Positions 6,120-13,503 are shown, numbered from the stretch's first letter. The stretch is 22,996 nt of DNA from RHKX01 sp964497825 (GCA_964497825.1 CAZCFA010000042.1:1-22996), one strand, 5' to 3'. The notes: generated by a model not told the origin, from the letters alone. Numbers and translations: made by a program.

Positions 6120-7484
6120 GTGCGCGAGGTCCTGATCACCGACACGATGAGCGGCGGCAAGCTGCCGGTCGAGCCCAACGAAGACGGCGTCGTCGGGATC
6201 TACGCCTGCGGGCCCACCACCTACGGCCCGGTTCACATCGGCAACGCCCGCCCCTACGTGGTCCCGATCCTGCTGCGGCGCTTCCTCCGCTCCGAGGGCT
6301 ACGACGCGCGGCTCGTGATCAACGTCACCGACGTCAACGACAAGATCTACGCCGCCGCCGCCGAGCGTGGCGTTCCCTCGGCCGCCCACGCCGAGGAGAT
6401 GATCGCCGCCTACGTCGCCGACACCGACGCGCTCGGGATCGGCCGGCCCGACGATGAGCCGCGGGCGACCGCGACGATCGCCGCGATCGTCGAGCTGATC
6501 GCGGCGCTGGTCGCCTCCGGCCACGCCTACGAGTCCGGCGGCGACGTCTACTTCCGCGTCCGCAGCTTCCCGGCCTACGGCGCCCTCTCCAACCGCGACC
6601 CCGAGCGGATGGACCAGGGCGAGGAGGCGGGGGACGCGGCGCGCAAGGAGGAGCCGCTCGATTTCGCGCTCTGGAAGTCCCGCAAGCCGGGCGAGGACAG
6701 CTTCTGGCCGAGCCCGTGGGGCGAGGGCCGCCCCGGCTGGCACATCGAATGCTCGGCGATGGCCGAGCAGCTGCTCGGGCTCGAGTTCTCGATCCACGGT
6801 GGCGGCTCCGACCTGGTCTTCCCCCATCACGAGAACGAGGTCGCCCAGACCGAGGCGGCGCGGGGCCGGCCCTTGGCGCGGATCTGGATGCACAACGGCA
6901 TGGTCGAGGCGGGCGCCGAGCAGAAGATGTCGAAGTCGCTCGGCAACATCTTCCTGCTCGGCGAGGCGATCGAGGCGTTCGGCGCGGCGGCGGTCGTCCG
7001 CTTCTTGATCTCCGGCCACTACCGGCAGCCGATCGCGTTCGGCGAGGCCGAGCTGCGGCAGGCGGCGGCGGCGAACGAGCGGATCCGCGAGTTCTTCCGC
7101 GACGCCGGCGACGACCGGGGAGCCGAGCCGGGAGCGCTCGCGAGCGCGCACCTCGACCGCTTCCGCGACGCCCTCGCCGACGACTTCAACACGCCGAAGG
7201 CGCTGGCCGAGCTCGCGCGGCTGATCAGCGCCGCCCGCGCGCAGCCGGTTGCCGGCGCCCGCGCGGCGGCGCGGCGGATGCTGGAGCTGCTCGGGCTCGA
7301 GTCGCTGGCCGAGGCGGCCGCCGCGCCGGTTCCGGCCGCCGCGGCGACGCTGCTCGCCGAGCGCGCCGAGGCGCGGGCGCGCCGGGACTGGGCTCGCGCC
7401 GACGAGATCCGCGACGAGCTCGTGGCGCTCGGCTACGAGGTCCGCGACGAGGCCGGCGGCGCCCGGCTGGTCCCGCGCGGCTGA
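6120..7484 (+). CDS. cysS: cysteinyl-tRNA synthetase
   Basis: This class I aminoacyl-tRNA synthetase charges tRNA-Cys with cysteine. With the GTG 6120 start it has 454 residues, normal for the family. It shows the HIGH-type motif in GPVHIGNARPYV, the zinc ligands (Cys in YACGPT, Cys in WHIECSAMA, then HGGGSDLVFPHHENE) and the KMSKSLGN signature. The C-terminal helical part ends ARRDWARADEIRDELVALGY, the usual tail. There is no sign that it is the mycothiol enzyme MshC, because the KMSKS region and full C-terminal anticodon domain are present and the length is that of CysS. It is followed 7 nt later by rlmB, as in many bacteria. Confidence 0.96.
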   Translation: MREVLITDTMSGGKLPVEPNEDGVVGIYACGPTTYGPVHIGNARPYVVPILLRRFLRSEGYDARLVINVTDVNDKIYAAAAERGVPSAAHAEEMIAAYVADTDALGIGRPDDEPRATATIAAIVELIAALVASGHAYESGGDVYFRVRSFPAYGALSNRDPERMDQGEEAGDAARKEEPLDFALWKSRKPGEDSFWPSPWGEGRPGWHIECSAMAEQLLGLEFSIHGGGSDLVFPHHENEVAQTEAARGRPLARIWMHNGMVEAGAEQKMSKSLGNIFLLGEAIEAFGAAAVVRFLISGHYRQPIAFGEAELRQAAAANERIREFFRDAGDDRGAEPGALASAHLDRFRDALADDFNTPKALAELARLISAARAQPVAGARAAARRMLELLGLESLAEAAAAPVPAAAATLLAERAEARARRDWARADEIRDELVALGYEVRDEAGGARLVPRG

Positions 7485-7491
7485 GCGCCCG

Positions 7492-8160
7492 ATGGGCCCG
7501 CCGCAGCGCCGCGAGGTCGTCTACGGGCGCAACCCGGTGCGCGAGGCGCAGCGCGGTCGCCGCCGCGTCCACCGGGTCTGGAGCGCCGCGGACACGCCCG
7601 CCGAGGAGCTGAGCCGGCGCGCGGGCTCGCCCGACCACCAGGGGGTGGTCGCCGAGGTCGATCCCTACCCCTACGCGGACCCGGGCTCGCTGCTGCGCTC
7701 GCCGGCGGCGCTGGTCGTCGCCCTCGACCAGGTCCAGGACCCACACAACCTCGGCGCGGTCTGCCGCAGCGCCGAGGCGGCGGGCGCCGCCGGCGTCGTC
7801 ATCCCCGAGCGCCGCGCGGCGCCGGTGACCGCGGCGGTCGCCAAGGCGTCCGCGGGGGCGGTCGAGCACCTGCCGGTCGCCCGCGTCCGCAACCTCGCCG
7901 ACTGGCTCGGCGCCGCCCGCCAGCAGGGGGCCTGGATCTACGGCGCCGACGAGCGCGCGCCGGCCGCCTACCAAACCCTCGACCTCAGCGGCAGGGTGGT
8001 GCTGGTGCTCGGCGGCGAGCGCTCGGGGATCCGGCCGCGGGTGGCGGCGGCCTGCGACGCGACCGTGCGGATCCCGACCGCGGGCCGGATCGGCTCGCTC
8101 AACGTCGCGGCGGCCGCGGCGGTGCTGCTGTTCGCGGCCGCCCGCGTGCCCGCGTCCTAG
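7492..8160 (+). CDS. rlmB: 23S rRNA (guanosine-2'-O)-methyltransferase, TrmH/RlmB family
   Basis: This SpoU/TrmH-family methyltransferase has 222 residues from ATG 7492. RlmB methylates the 2'-O of G2251 in E. coli 23S rRNA. Motif 1 is DQVQDPHNLGAVCRSAEAAG with the catalytic Arg, motif 2 is VLVLGGERSGIRPRV, and motif 3 is IPTAGRIGSLNVAAAAAVLLF, which together form the trefoil-knot SAM site. A short N-terminal substrate-binding part (REVVYGRNPVREA) identifies the RlmB/TrmH3 subgroup. It follows cysS closely and is probably on the same mRNA. The exact target nucleotide is inferred from the family. Confidence 0.92.
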   Translation: MGPPQRREVVYGRNPVREAQRGRRRVHRVWSAADTPAEELSRRAGSPDHQGVVAEVDPYPYADPGSLLRSPAALVVALDQVQDPHNLGAVCRSAEAAGAAGVVIPERRAAPVTAAVAKASAGAVEHLPVARVRNLADWLGAARQQGAWIYGADERAPAAYQTLDLSGRVVLVLGGERSGIRPRVAAACDATVRIPTAGRIGSLNVAAAAAVLLFAAARVPAS

Positions 8161-8208
8161 CGCGCCGGCCGGACGGATGCAAGCGCAATTGCAGAATCCG
8201 CCGGCGCG
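8161..8208 (+). terminator. imperfect long hairpin after rlmB
   Basis: CGCGCCGG (8161-8168) pairs with CCGGCGCG (8201-8208), and the inner CGGAT (8174-8178) pairs with ATCCG (8196-8200), with a 5-nt bulge on the left arm. It begins at the base after the rlmB stop and ends just before the sigH -35 box, a sensible terminator position. Confidence 0.6.
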
Positions 8209-8211
8209 GGG

Positions 8212-8239
8212 TTGACAGAACTCCGCCCCGGGTTAGACT
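8212..8239 (+). promoter_or_regulatory. strong housekeeping-type promoter of the sigH-like gene
   Basis: A perfect TTGACA (8212-8217) and TAGACT (8234-8239) are separated by 16 nt. This is the clearest -35/-10 pair on the plus strand of the window. Expected initiation near 8246 gives a leader of about 135 nt before the GTG start. Confidence 0.75.
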
Positions 8240-8245
8240 GCCGCG

Positions 8246-8380
8246 CACCAAGGTAACGGTGAAGTAAAGGTTCAGGTTCGAGCCTCGTCCAAGCCGCGAC
8301 CGAGAAGTTGAGTTAGCAAGTCGATATCAAGGCGCGCCTGGGGAGGTAAGGCGCCACGGCCCTCGATGGAGGAGAGCAAC
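8246..8380 (+). promoter_or_regulatory. long 5' leader of the sigH-like gene
   Basis: The leader is far longer than other leaders in this window. It is less GC-rich than the surrounding genes at its start and contains a hairpin, GCGCCT (8334-8339) with AGGCGC (8349-8354), whose 9-nt loop GGGGAGGTA carries a Shine-Dalgarno-like GGGGAGG. The true ribosome site is GGAGGAG at 8368-8374. It matches no riboswitch class I know; post-transcriptional control is inference. Confidence 0.4.
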
Positions 8381-9061
8381 GTGGCAGCAGCTACCCAGGA
8401 GTACTCCACGGTTCCGGCAGCCGACGAGCGCGGCGGCGAACCCGGGGGGGATCTCAACGACCGATACCTCGTCGCCCAGGCGAAGCGCGGCGATCCCGTC
8501 GCCTACGACCGGATCATCCGCCGCTACCGCGGCTTCGTCCGGCTCAAGGCCTCGTCCTACTTCCTGATCGGCGGTGAGTCGGAGGACCTGATCCAGGAGG
8601 GGCTGGTCGGCCTCTACAAGGCAATCCGCGACTACCGCTCCGATCGCGAGTCGAGCTTCCGCAACTTCGCCGAGCTCTGCATCACGCGGCAGATGATCAC
8701 CGCGATCAAGACCGCCTGCCGCTACAAGCACAACCCGCTGAACCAGTCGATCAGCTTCGCGACGACGCCGGCCGCGGCCGGCGAGGGCGAGTCGACGCTG
8801 GAGGAGATCCTGCCCGGGCCGCGGACCGAGGACCCGGCGACGCAGGTGATCTCGACCGAGGAGCTCGGCAGCCTCGTCGAGTGCCTCACCTCGGTCCTCT
8901 CCGAGCTCGAGAGCGAGGTGCTGACCTGCTACCTCGACGGCCGCTCCTACGAGGAGATCGCCGGCCGGCTCGCGGTCGACACCAAGACCGTCGACAACGC
9001 CCTGCAGCGGGTCAAGCGCAAGGTCGCGAGCCACCTCGAATCGCGCGAAGTCCTGAACTGA
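8381..9061 (+). CDS. sigH: RNA polymerase sigma factor of the Bacillus SigH (sigma-30) family
   Basis: This 226-residue sigma factor closely resembles Bacillus SigH: region 2 contains IIRRYRGFVRLKASSYFLIG, then EDLIQEGLVGLYKAIRDYR, FRNFAELCITRQMITAIKTA and KHNPLN. Region 4 contains LESEVLTCYLDGRSYEEIA and KTVDNALQRVKRKV. In Bacillus SigH controls the transition to stationary phase and early sporulation; in non-sporulating actinobacteria its regulon is unknown. GTG 8381 is preferred over ATG 8366 because GGAGGAG ends 6 nt before it, whereas the ATG has no such site. Placement after cysS-rlmB also matches Bacillus gene order. Confidence 0.9.
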   Translation: MAAATQEYSTVPAADERGGEPGGDLNDRYLVAQAKRGDPVAYDRIIRRYRGFVRLKASSYFLIGGESEDLIQEGLVGLYKAIRDYRSDRESSFRNFAELCITRQMITAIKTACRYKHNPLNQSISFATTPAAAGEGESTLEEILPGPRTEDPATQVISTEELGSLVECLTSVLSELESEVLTCYLDGRSYEEIAGRLAVDTKTVDNALQRVKRKVASHLESREVLN

Positions 9062-9077
9062 GCGGGCGAGCGCCCGC
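9062..9077 (+). terminator. hairpin after the sigH-like gene
   Basis: GCGGGC (9062-9067) pairs with GCCCGC (9072-9077) around the loop GAGC, immediately after the stop codon. The six pairs are all GC; no T-tract follows. Confidence 0.5.
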
Positions 9078-9134
9078 GCCGGCCGCCGGGTTCGGCCGCG
9101 GCGGCGGCAGCCGCGGTCGGTGCCCCCCGGCCGA

Positions 9135-9207
9135 AGCCGGAGACGGGGATCGAACCCGTGACCTTTCGCTTACAAGGCGAATGCTCTGCCAGCTGAGCTA
9201 CTCCGGC
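9135..9207 (-). tRNA. tRNA-Thr (anticodon TGT)
   Basis: On the minus strand a complete cloverleaf reads GCCGGAG...CTCCGGC with discriminator T. The D arm is GCTCAGCTGGCAGAGC, the anticodon stem-loop is TTCGC-CTTGTAA-GCGAA and the T arm contains GGTTCGATCC. The anticodon TGT reads ACA and related Thr codons. The 3' CCA is not encoded. All stems pair perfectly by eye, and it runs opposite to the flanking protein genes. Confidence 0.95.
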
Positions 9208-9216
9208 GCCGGGTTC

Positions 9217-9222
9217 AGGATA
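9217..9222 (-). promoter_or_regulatory. -10 box of the tRNA-Thr gene
   Basis: TATCCT on the minus strand lies 9 nt before the 5' end of the mature tRNA, leaving a very short 5' extension for RNase P. Confidence 0.45.
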
Positions 9223-9304
9223 GGCGCGGCGGCGGGCGTCGCGGGCGGCCGCCGCCGCGGGCCCGCCGGCCGCGCCCCGGTGCTGTAACTGGCCCGCCGG
9301 CGTC

Positions 9305-11083
9305 GTGTACCGCTTCGCGGTGTCGGACTCGCCCGACAAGCGCCCGCCCGACGGCGACGGTTCGCGGCCGGCCAACGCCGAGCAGCCGCGGCGGGCGCCG
9401 CGGACCGGGGCCTCGGCGCGGATCGGCGAGCGGCGAATCGCCCGCTACCACGAGTTCACCCGTGAGAAGGGCGTCAACTGGCCGCTGTACCTGTTCGCCC
9501 GGCTGCTGCTCGTCCCCGCCTTCCTGATCTGGCTGCGGCTCGAGCGGCTCGGCCGCGAGCACGCGCGGGTCGAGGGGCCGCTGATCGTCGCCTCCAACCA
9601 CCGCAGCTTCCTCGACCCGTTCGTGCTCGGTGCCTCGCTGCCGTGGCGGCGGCCGATGCACTACGTGGCCAAGGTCGAGCTGTTCGAGAGCGCCTGGCAG
9701 GGATGGATCCTGAACCGGCTCGGCGCCTATCCCGTCCGGCGCGGCGAGGCCGACGGCGCGACGCTGGAGACCTCCCGGCGGATCCTCGACCGCGGCGGCG
9801 CCCTCTGCATCTTCCCCGAGGGCACGCGGATCAGGCGCGGCTCGCTGGCGGTGCCCCATCGCGGCGTCGGCCGGCTCGCGCTCGAGTCCGGCGCCGCCGT
9901 GCTGCCGGTCGCCGTGATCGGCTCCGAGCAGGTGCGCCGCGGCTGGCGGATCCGGCCCCGCAAGGTCCGCCTGCGGATCGGCAAGGCGCTGACCTTCCCG
10001 CGCACCGAGAGCCCCTCGCCGTCGCTGGCGGCGACGGTCACCGCGCGGATCTGGCCCAACATCGAGCTGCAGTGGGAGTGGCTCGGCGGCCTGCCGCCGA
10101 TGCGCAAGGCGGCGGTGATCGGCGCCGGCTCGTGGGGGACCGCGGTCGCGGTGCTGCTCGCCCGCGGCGGCGTCGAGGTCCAGCTCGGCTGCCGCACCGC
10201 CGAGCAGGCCGAGCGGGTCGGCGCCGAGCGCGAGAGCTCCTACCTGCCCGGGGTCGGCCTCGGCGGCGCGATCACGGTCAAGCGCGCCGCCGACATCGAG
10301 GTCGGCGGGCTCGATCTCGTCTGCCTCGCGGTGCCCTCGGCGAGCCTGCCGCAGGCGGTCGGCTCGCTGTCGGACCGGATCGGCGCCCGGACCGCGGTGC
10401 TGCTGCTCTCCAAGGGCCTGGTGCCGCCGCTGGGGACGCTTCCCTGCGAGTACGTCGACGAGCGGCTTCGCACCCGCGCGATCGCCGCGCTCGGCGGCCC
10501 CGCCCACGCCCGCGAGGCGGCCGCGGGAACGGCGGCGCTGGCGCTCGCCTCGCGCGACGAGGACCTCCGCGCGCAGCTCGGCGACGTCTTCGACCGCGCC
10601 GGGCTGATCTGCGAGCGCAGCGCCGACGTCGTCGGCGTCGAGATCGCCGGCGCCGCCAAGAACGCCGCCTCGCTGGCCGCCGCCGCGGCCGAGCCGCACG
10701 GGCTCAACGCCGCCGGGATCGCCGCCGCCGAGGTCTGGCGCGAGTGCGTCGATTACGCGGCGATGCGCGGCGCCGACCGCGAGACCTTCTCCGGGATCGC
10801 CGGGGTCGGCGACCTGACCGCGACCGTGCTCGCGCCCGGCAGCCGCAACCGCCGCGCCGGCGAGCTGCTCGGCAGCGGCGTTCCGGCGGCGCAGATCCCG
10901 GAGCGGATCGGGCAGGCCTCGGAGGGGCTCGACTCGGTGCCGCTGATCGCCGCCGCCGTCGACGGCGCCGGCGCCGAGGCGAGCGGGCTGCTCGGCCTCG
11001 CGGCGCTGATCGCCGGCGAGCTGACCGCGGTCGAGTGGGTCGCCGGCCTGCGCCGGACCGAGCGAGCCAGGAGCGCCGCGTGA
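9305..11083 (+). CDS. fusion of PlsC-type acyltransferase and glycerol-3-phosphate dehydrogenase GpsA
   Basis: This is a single 592-residue frame with two enzymes. Residues about 50-265 form a PlsC-like acyltransferase: VASNHRSFLDPFVLG carries the HX4D catalytic motif, and FPEGTRIRRG the substrate-binding motif. From M266 (ATG 10100) comes a complete GpsA of 327 residues: the NAD-binding VIGAGSWGTAVAVLLA, LLSKGL, GGPAHAREAA, the catalytic-Lys region EIAGAAKNAASLA and GIAGVGDLTAT. GpsA makes glycerol 3-phosphate from DHAP; PlsC acylates lysophosphatidate, so the fusion covers non-adjacent but linked steps of phospholipid synthesis. No stop or frameshift lies between, and ATG 10100 has no nearby Shine-Dalgarno site. 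Start GTG 9305 or GTG 9320 is uncertain. Confidence 0.9.
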   Translation: MYRFAVSDSPDKRPPDGDGSRPANAEQPRRAPRTGASARIGERRIARYHEFTREKGVNWPLYLFARLLLVPAFLIWLRLERLGREHARVEGPLIVASNHRSFLDPFVLGASLPWRRPMHYVAKVELFESAWQGWILNRLGAYPVRRGEADGATLETSRRILDRGGALCIFPEGTRIRRGSLAVPHRGVGRLALESGAAVLPVAVIGSEQVRRGWRIRPRKVRLRIGKALTFPRTESPSPSLAATVTARIWPNIELQWEWLGGLPPMRKAAVIGAGSWGTAVAVLLARGGVEVQLGCRTAEQAERVGAERESSYLPGVGLGGAITVKRAADIEVGGLDLVCLAVPSASLPQAVGSLSDRIGARTAVLLLSKGLVPPLGTLPCEYVDERLRTRAIAALGGPAHAREAAAGTAALALASRDEDLRAQLGDVFDRAGLICERSADVVGVEIAGAAKNAASLAAAAAEPHGLNAAGIAAAEVWRECVDYAAMRGADRETFSGIAGVGDLTATVLAPGSRNRRAGELLGSGVPAAQIPERIGQASEGLDSVPLIAAAVDGAGAEASGLLGLAALIAGELTAVEWVAGLRRTERARSAA

Positions 11084-11107
11084 GCGTGCCGGCCGCGGCG
11101 ACGGCAC

Positions 11108-11113
11108 TAGGCT
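11108..11113 (+). promoter_or_regulatory. -10 box, probably leaderless promoter of the ECF sigma gene
   Basis: TAGGCT lies 6 nt before GTG 11120. The same hexamer precedes the genes at 3073 and 12597, which suggests housekeeping-sigma transcription rather than autoregulation by the ECF factor. Confidence 0.45.
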
Positions 11114-11119
11114 TGCCGG

Positions 11120-11707
11120 GTGGCGAACAGCGCACCCGAGGACGCGGCCGCGGCCAACGGCAGGCCGCCGAGCGATGCCGCCAAGCGGGCGCTCGACGGC
11201 GCCTTCGAGGAACTCTACCGGGAGCACCTGCGCGACGTGTACTCCTACTGCTACTACCGGATCGGCAACCACCACGACGCCGAGGACCTGACCGAGCAGA
11301 CCTTCCTGCAGGCCTACCGGCACTTCGAGCGGGCGCAGCGCGAGTCCGACGGGCGGCCGCTGCGGCCGTGGCTGATCCGGATCGCCCACAACCTCGCCGC
11401 CAACTACCACCGCGACCGCTCGCGCAAGCCGACGACGGCGCTCGACCACGTCGAGCCGGTCCAGCACCCGCACGGGACCGAGCGCGTGGTCGAGGGCCGC
11501 GAGCGGATGCGGGAGCTGATCGCGGGCCTGCAGACGCTCTCCGACGACCGCCGCGAGGCGCTGATCATGCGCTTCTCGCTGGGCATGTCGAACCGCGAGA
11601 TCGCCCGCGCGCTGGGCAAGACCGACGGCGCGACGAAGGTGCTGATCCACCGCTCGATCAAGCAGCTGCAGGAGCAGCTCGAGGCCGGGGACGGCGGCGA
11701 TGAGTGA
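11120..11707 (+). CDS. ECF-type (sigma-70 family) RNA polymerase sigma factor
   Basis: This 195-residue sigma factor has only regions 2 and 4. Region 2 contains FEELYREHLRDVYSYCYYRI, HHDAEDLTEQTFLQAY and RPWLIRIAHNLAANYHRD. Region 4 contains LSDDRREALIMRFSLG, then SNREIARALGKTDGATKVLIHRSIKQL. The linker has an unusual His-rich stretch, DHVEPVQHPHGTE. The last 8 nt overlap the next gene, so the two are translationally coupled and the downstream product is the natural candidate for a regulator. Target promoters cannot be predicted here. Confidence 0.9.
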   Translation: MANSAPEDAAAANGRPPSDAAKRALDGAFEELYREHLRDVYSYCYYRIGNHHDAEDLTEQTFLQAYRHFERAQRESDGRPLRPWLIRIAHNLAANYHRDRSRKPTTALDHVEPVQHPHGTERVVEGRERMRELIAGLQTLSDDRREALIMRFSLGMSNREIARALGKTDGATKVLIHRSIKQLQEQLEAGDGGDE

Positions 11708-12032
11708 GCAGGCCCGACCGCCCGACCTCGAGCGGATGCTGGCCGACGCGCTGCGGCCGATCGAGCCGCCGGAGCGGCTCGGCTCGCGGGTCGAGACGAC
11801 GCTCCGCGACGTCACCGAGGCCGCCGCCGGCGAGCTCAGCTGGTTCGCCGACGAGCTCTCCGACTCCGAGCGTCAGGCGCTGCGCGATCCGCGCAACTGG
11901 ATCCGCCCGATCGCCGCCGCCGCGGCCGGCGGCGTCGCCGGGACGGCGCTGGTCCTGATCGAGGTCAGGCGGCGTCGCCGGGTCGAGGGCCTGCGCGGCG
12001 TCGGTCGCGAGATCCGCGCCCGCCTCCAGTAG
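11700..12032 (+). CDS. single-span membrane protein coupled to the ECF sigma factor
   Basis: This 110-residue protein has an acidic N-terminal part (PDLERMLADALRPIEPPERL, then a Ser/Asp/Glu-rich helix), one hydrophobic segment near residues 67-85 (IRPIAAAAAGGVAGTALVLIEV) and a basic Arg-rich tail. It overlaps the sigma gene by 8 nt. By position it may anchor or inhibit the sigma factor. It has no cysteine, so it is not a zinc-type (HxxxCxxC) anti-sigma factor, and no known anti-sigma fold is evident. Its 3' end overlaps the convergent DUF4383 gene by 68 nt. Confidence 0.72.
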   Translation: MSEQARPPDLERMLADALRPIEPPERLGSRVETTLRDVTEAAAGELSWFADELSDSERQALRDPRNWIRPIAAAAAGGVAGTALVLIEVRRRRRVEGLRGVGREIRARLQ

Positions 12033-12495
12033 GTCGCCGGCGCAGCGGCCCGCGCGCGGGCGGCCGCGGCAGCGGGCCGTCGATCAGGGCGGCGCCGAGC
12101 CCGAGCACGGCGAGCGCCAGGTGCAGGCCGTTGTCGTTGTCGCCGAGCGGGACCGCGTCGAGCAGGCTGCCGATGCCGCGCTCGGTCTCGGCCAGGCCCC
12201 AGACCGCGAAGACGAGGTAGAACAGCCCGAGGCCGAGGGCGACGCGGCGCGGCCTGCGGGCGGCGAAGGCGAGCGCCAGCAGGCCGGTCGCGAGGTAGAT
12301 CACGTTGCGCCAGCCGTTGACGTTGAGCAGGCCCGCGAGGTCGTCGCTGGCGAGGTTCGCGCCGGTTCCGAACTCGGCGTCGTAGAAGAAGCCGAGCACG
12401 CCGAGCAGCGCCAGCAGCGCCCCGGCCGCCAGCGCGTAGAGCCGGGCCGGACCCGGCGCACCGCCCCGCCGCTCGCTCTCCGCTGCTGCCGCCAC
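11965..12495 (-). CDS. DUF4383 family membrane protein
   Basis: This 176-residue protein has four predicted membrane segments: YALAAGALLALLGVLGFFY, VIYLATGLLALAFA, VALGLGLFYLVFAVWGLAE and LHLALAVLGLGAALI. The LLNVNGWRNVIYLATGLL region is the typical DUF4383 signature, common in actinobacteria with no known function. The C-terminal 40 residues are Arg, Pro and Gly-rich and lie partly opposite the end of the 11700 gene; this tail may be poorly conserved. GTG 12495 has a good Shine-Dalgarno site (GGAGG, 5-nt spacing) and a TACGCT -10 box at 12519-12514. Confidence 0.82.
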   Translation of the reverse strand: MAAAAESERRGGAPGPARLYALAAGALLALLGVLGFFYDAEFGTGANLASDDLAGLLNVNGWRNVIYLATGLLALAFAARRPRRVALGLGLFYLVFAVWGLAETERGIGSLLDAVPLGDNDNGLHLALAVLGLGAALIDGPLPRPPARGPLRRRPTGGGRGSRDRRRAGPRPGDAA

Positions 12496-12513
12496 GATCG
12501 CCTCCGGCTCGGC

Positions 12514-12519
12514 AGCGTA
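12514..12519 (-). promoter_or_regulatory. -10 box of the DUF4383 gene
   Basis: TACGCT on the minus strand lies 18 nt before GTG 12495, giving a short leader that carries GGAGG (12505-12501). Unlike several neighbours this gene is therefore not leaderless. Confidence 0.4.
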
Positions 12520-12580
12520 TGGGGAAGCAGGCGGCGGCGGCGCGCGGTCGCGAGCCGCCGGTCGCGGCGCCGGGCTCGTC

Positions 12581-12586
12581 TAGGCT
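12581..12586 (+). promoter_or_regulatory. -10 box of the rhomboid gene
   Basis: TAGGCT lies 10 nt before ATG 12597, giving a leader of only a few bases. It supports this ATG over the longer open frame upstream. Confidence 0.45.
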
Positions 12587-12596
12587 CCGCGACCCG

Positions 12597-13481
12597 ATGG
12601 CGACCTGCTACCGCCACCCAGACCGCGAGACCGGCGTCGCCTGCTCCCGCTGCGGCCGGCCGATCTGCCCCGATTGCATGACCCCGACCTCGGTCGGGAT
12701 GCGCTGCCCCGACTGCGCCGGCGAGCGGACCGAGGTCAAGCGGGTCGCCTACGGCGCGACGGCCGCGGGGGCGGCGCGGGCGACGGTCGTCCTGATCGCG
12801 GTCAACGTCGCCGTCTTCCTGTTCGAGGTTCTCGGCGGCTCCGGCGGCGTCGGCTCGGTCGGCGGGCGGGTGTTCGCCGACGGCGCCCTCTGCGGCAACG
12901 CGATCGGCGACGGCGGCATCTGCCTCGGCGGCAACGTCGCCGTCGCGACCGACGGCGGCGAGTGGTGGCGGATCGTCACCTCCGGCTTCCTGCACCAGGG
13001 CCTGATCCACCTCGGGCTCAACATGTTCGCCCTCTACATCCTCGGGATGGTGCTCGAGCCGGCGATCGGGACGGCGCGGTTCGTCGCCGTCTACCTCGTC
13101 TCGCTGCTGGCGGGCTCGGTCGGCGCGCTGCTGCTCAGCGATCCGCAGACGTTCACGATCGGCGCCTCGGGGGCGATCTTCGGCCTGTTTTTGGCGACGA
13201 TCCTGATCGCGCGCCAGCGCGGCCACACCCAGGTCGTGCAGACGCTCGGGTTCTGGCTCGTGCTCAACCTGGTCTTCACCTTCAGCGTCTCCGGGATCAG
13301 CATCGGCGGCCACCTCGGTGGCCTCGTCGGCGGCCTGCTCGGCGGCCTGCTCGTCGTCGCCGCCGAGCGCCGCGTCGCCGGCCGCGAGACGCTGCGGGCC
13401 GAGCTCGCGCTGCTGGCGGCGCTCGGCGCCGCCTGCTTCGCCGCCGCGGTCGTCGTCGCGACGGCGGGGATCAGCCTCTGA
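12597..13481 (+). CDS. rhomboid family intramembrane serine protease with N-terminal zinc finger
   Basis: This protein has 294 residues from ATG 12597. The N-terminus is a B-box-like zinc finger (CYRHPDRETGVACSRC, ICPDCMTP, MRCPDC). The rhomboid domain follows with WWRIVTSGFLHQGLIHLGLNM, the catalytic serine in IGASGAIFG and the catalytic histidine in ISIGGHLGGLVGG. About seven membrane segments are visible. Rhomboids cut substrate proteins inside the membrane; substrates here are unknown. The soluble zinc-finger part resembles that of many actinobacterial rhomboids. The loop between the first membrane span and the WWR motif is longer than usual and has two cysteines (ALCGNAIGDGGICLGG) that could form a disulfide. 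Confidence 0.92.
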   Translation: MATCYRHPDRETGVACSRCGRPICPDCMTPTSVGMRCPDCAGERTEVKRVAYGATAAGAARATVVLIAVNVAVFLFEVLGGSGGVGSVGGRVFADGALCGNAIGDGGICLGGNVAVATDGGEWWRIVTSGFLHQGLIHLGLNMFALYILGMVLEPAIGTARFVAVYLVSLLAGSVGALLLSDPQTFTIGASGAIFGLFLATILIARQRGHTQVVQTLGFWLVLNLVFTFSVSGISIGGHLGGLVGGLLGGLLVVAAERRVAGRETLRAELALLAALGAACFAAAVVVATAGISL

Positions 13482-13503
13482 GGCGGTATAAACGGACCCG
13501 GAG

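Noticed and set aside
8366..8368. ATG 8366 as start of the sigH-like gene
   Set aside because: It has no ribosome site and itself overlaps the GGAGGAG that serves GTG 8381.
9215..11815. An 866-codon open frame on the minus strand opposite plsC-gpsA and the sigma gene
   Set aside because: It is rich in Arg, Ala, Gly, Asp and Pro with no recognisable domain and runs through the antisense of two well-identified genes. It is a GC-driven shadow.
11700..12032. Zinc-type (ZAS) anti-sigma factor
   Set aside because: The protein has no cysteine at all, so the HxxxCxxC motif is absent.
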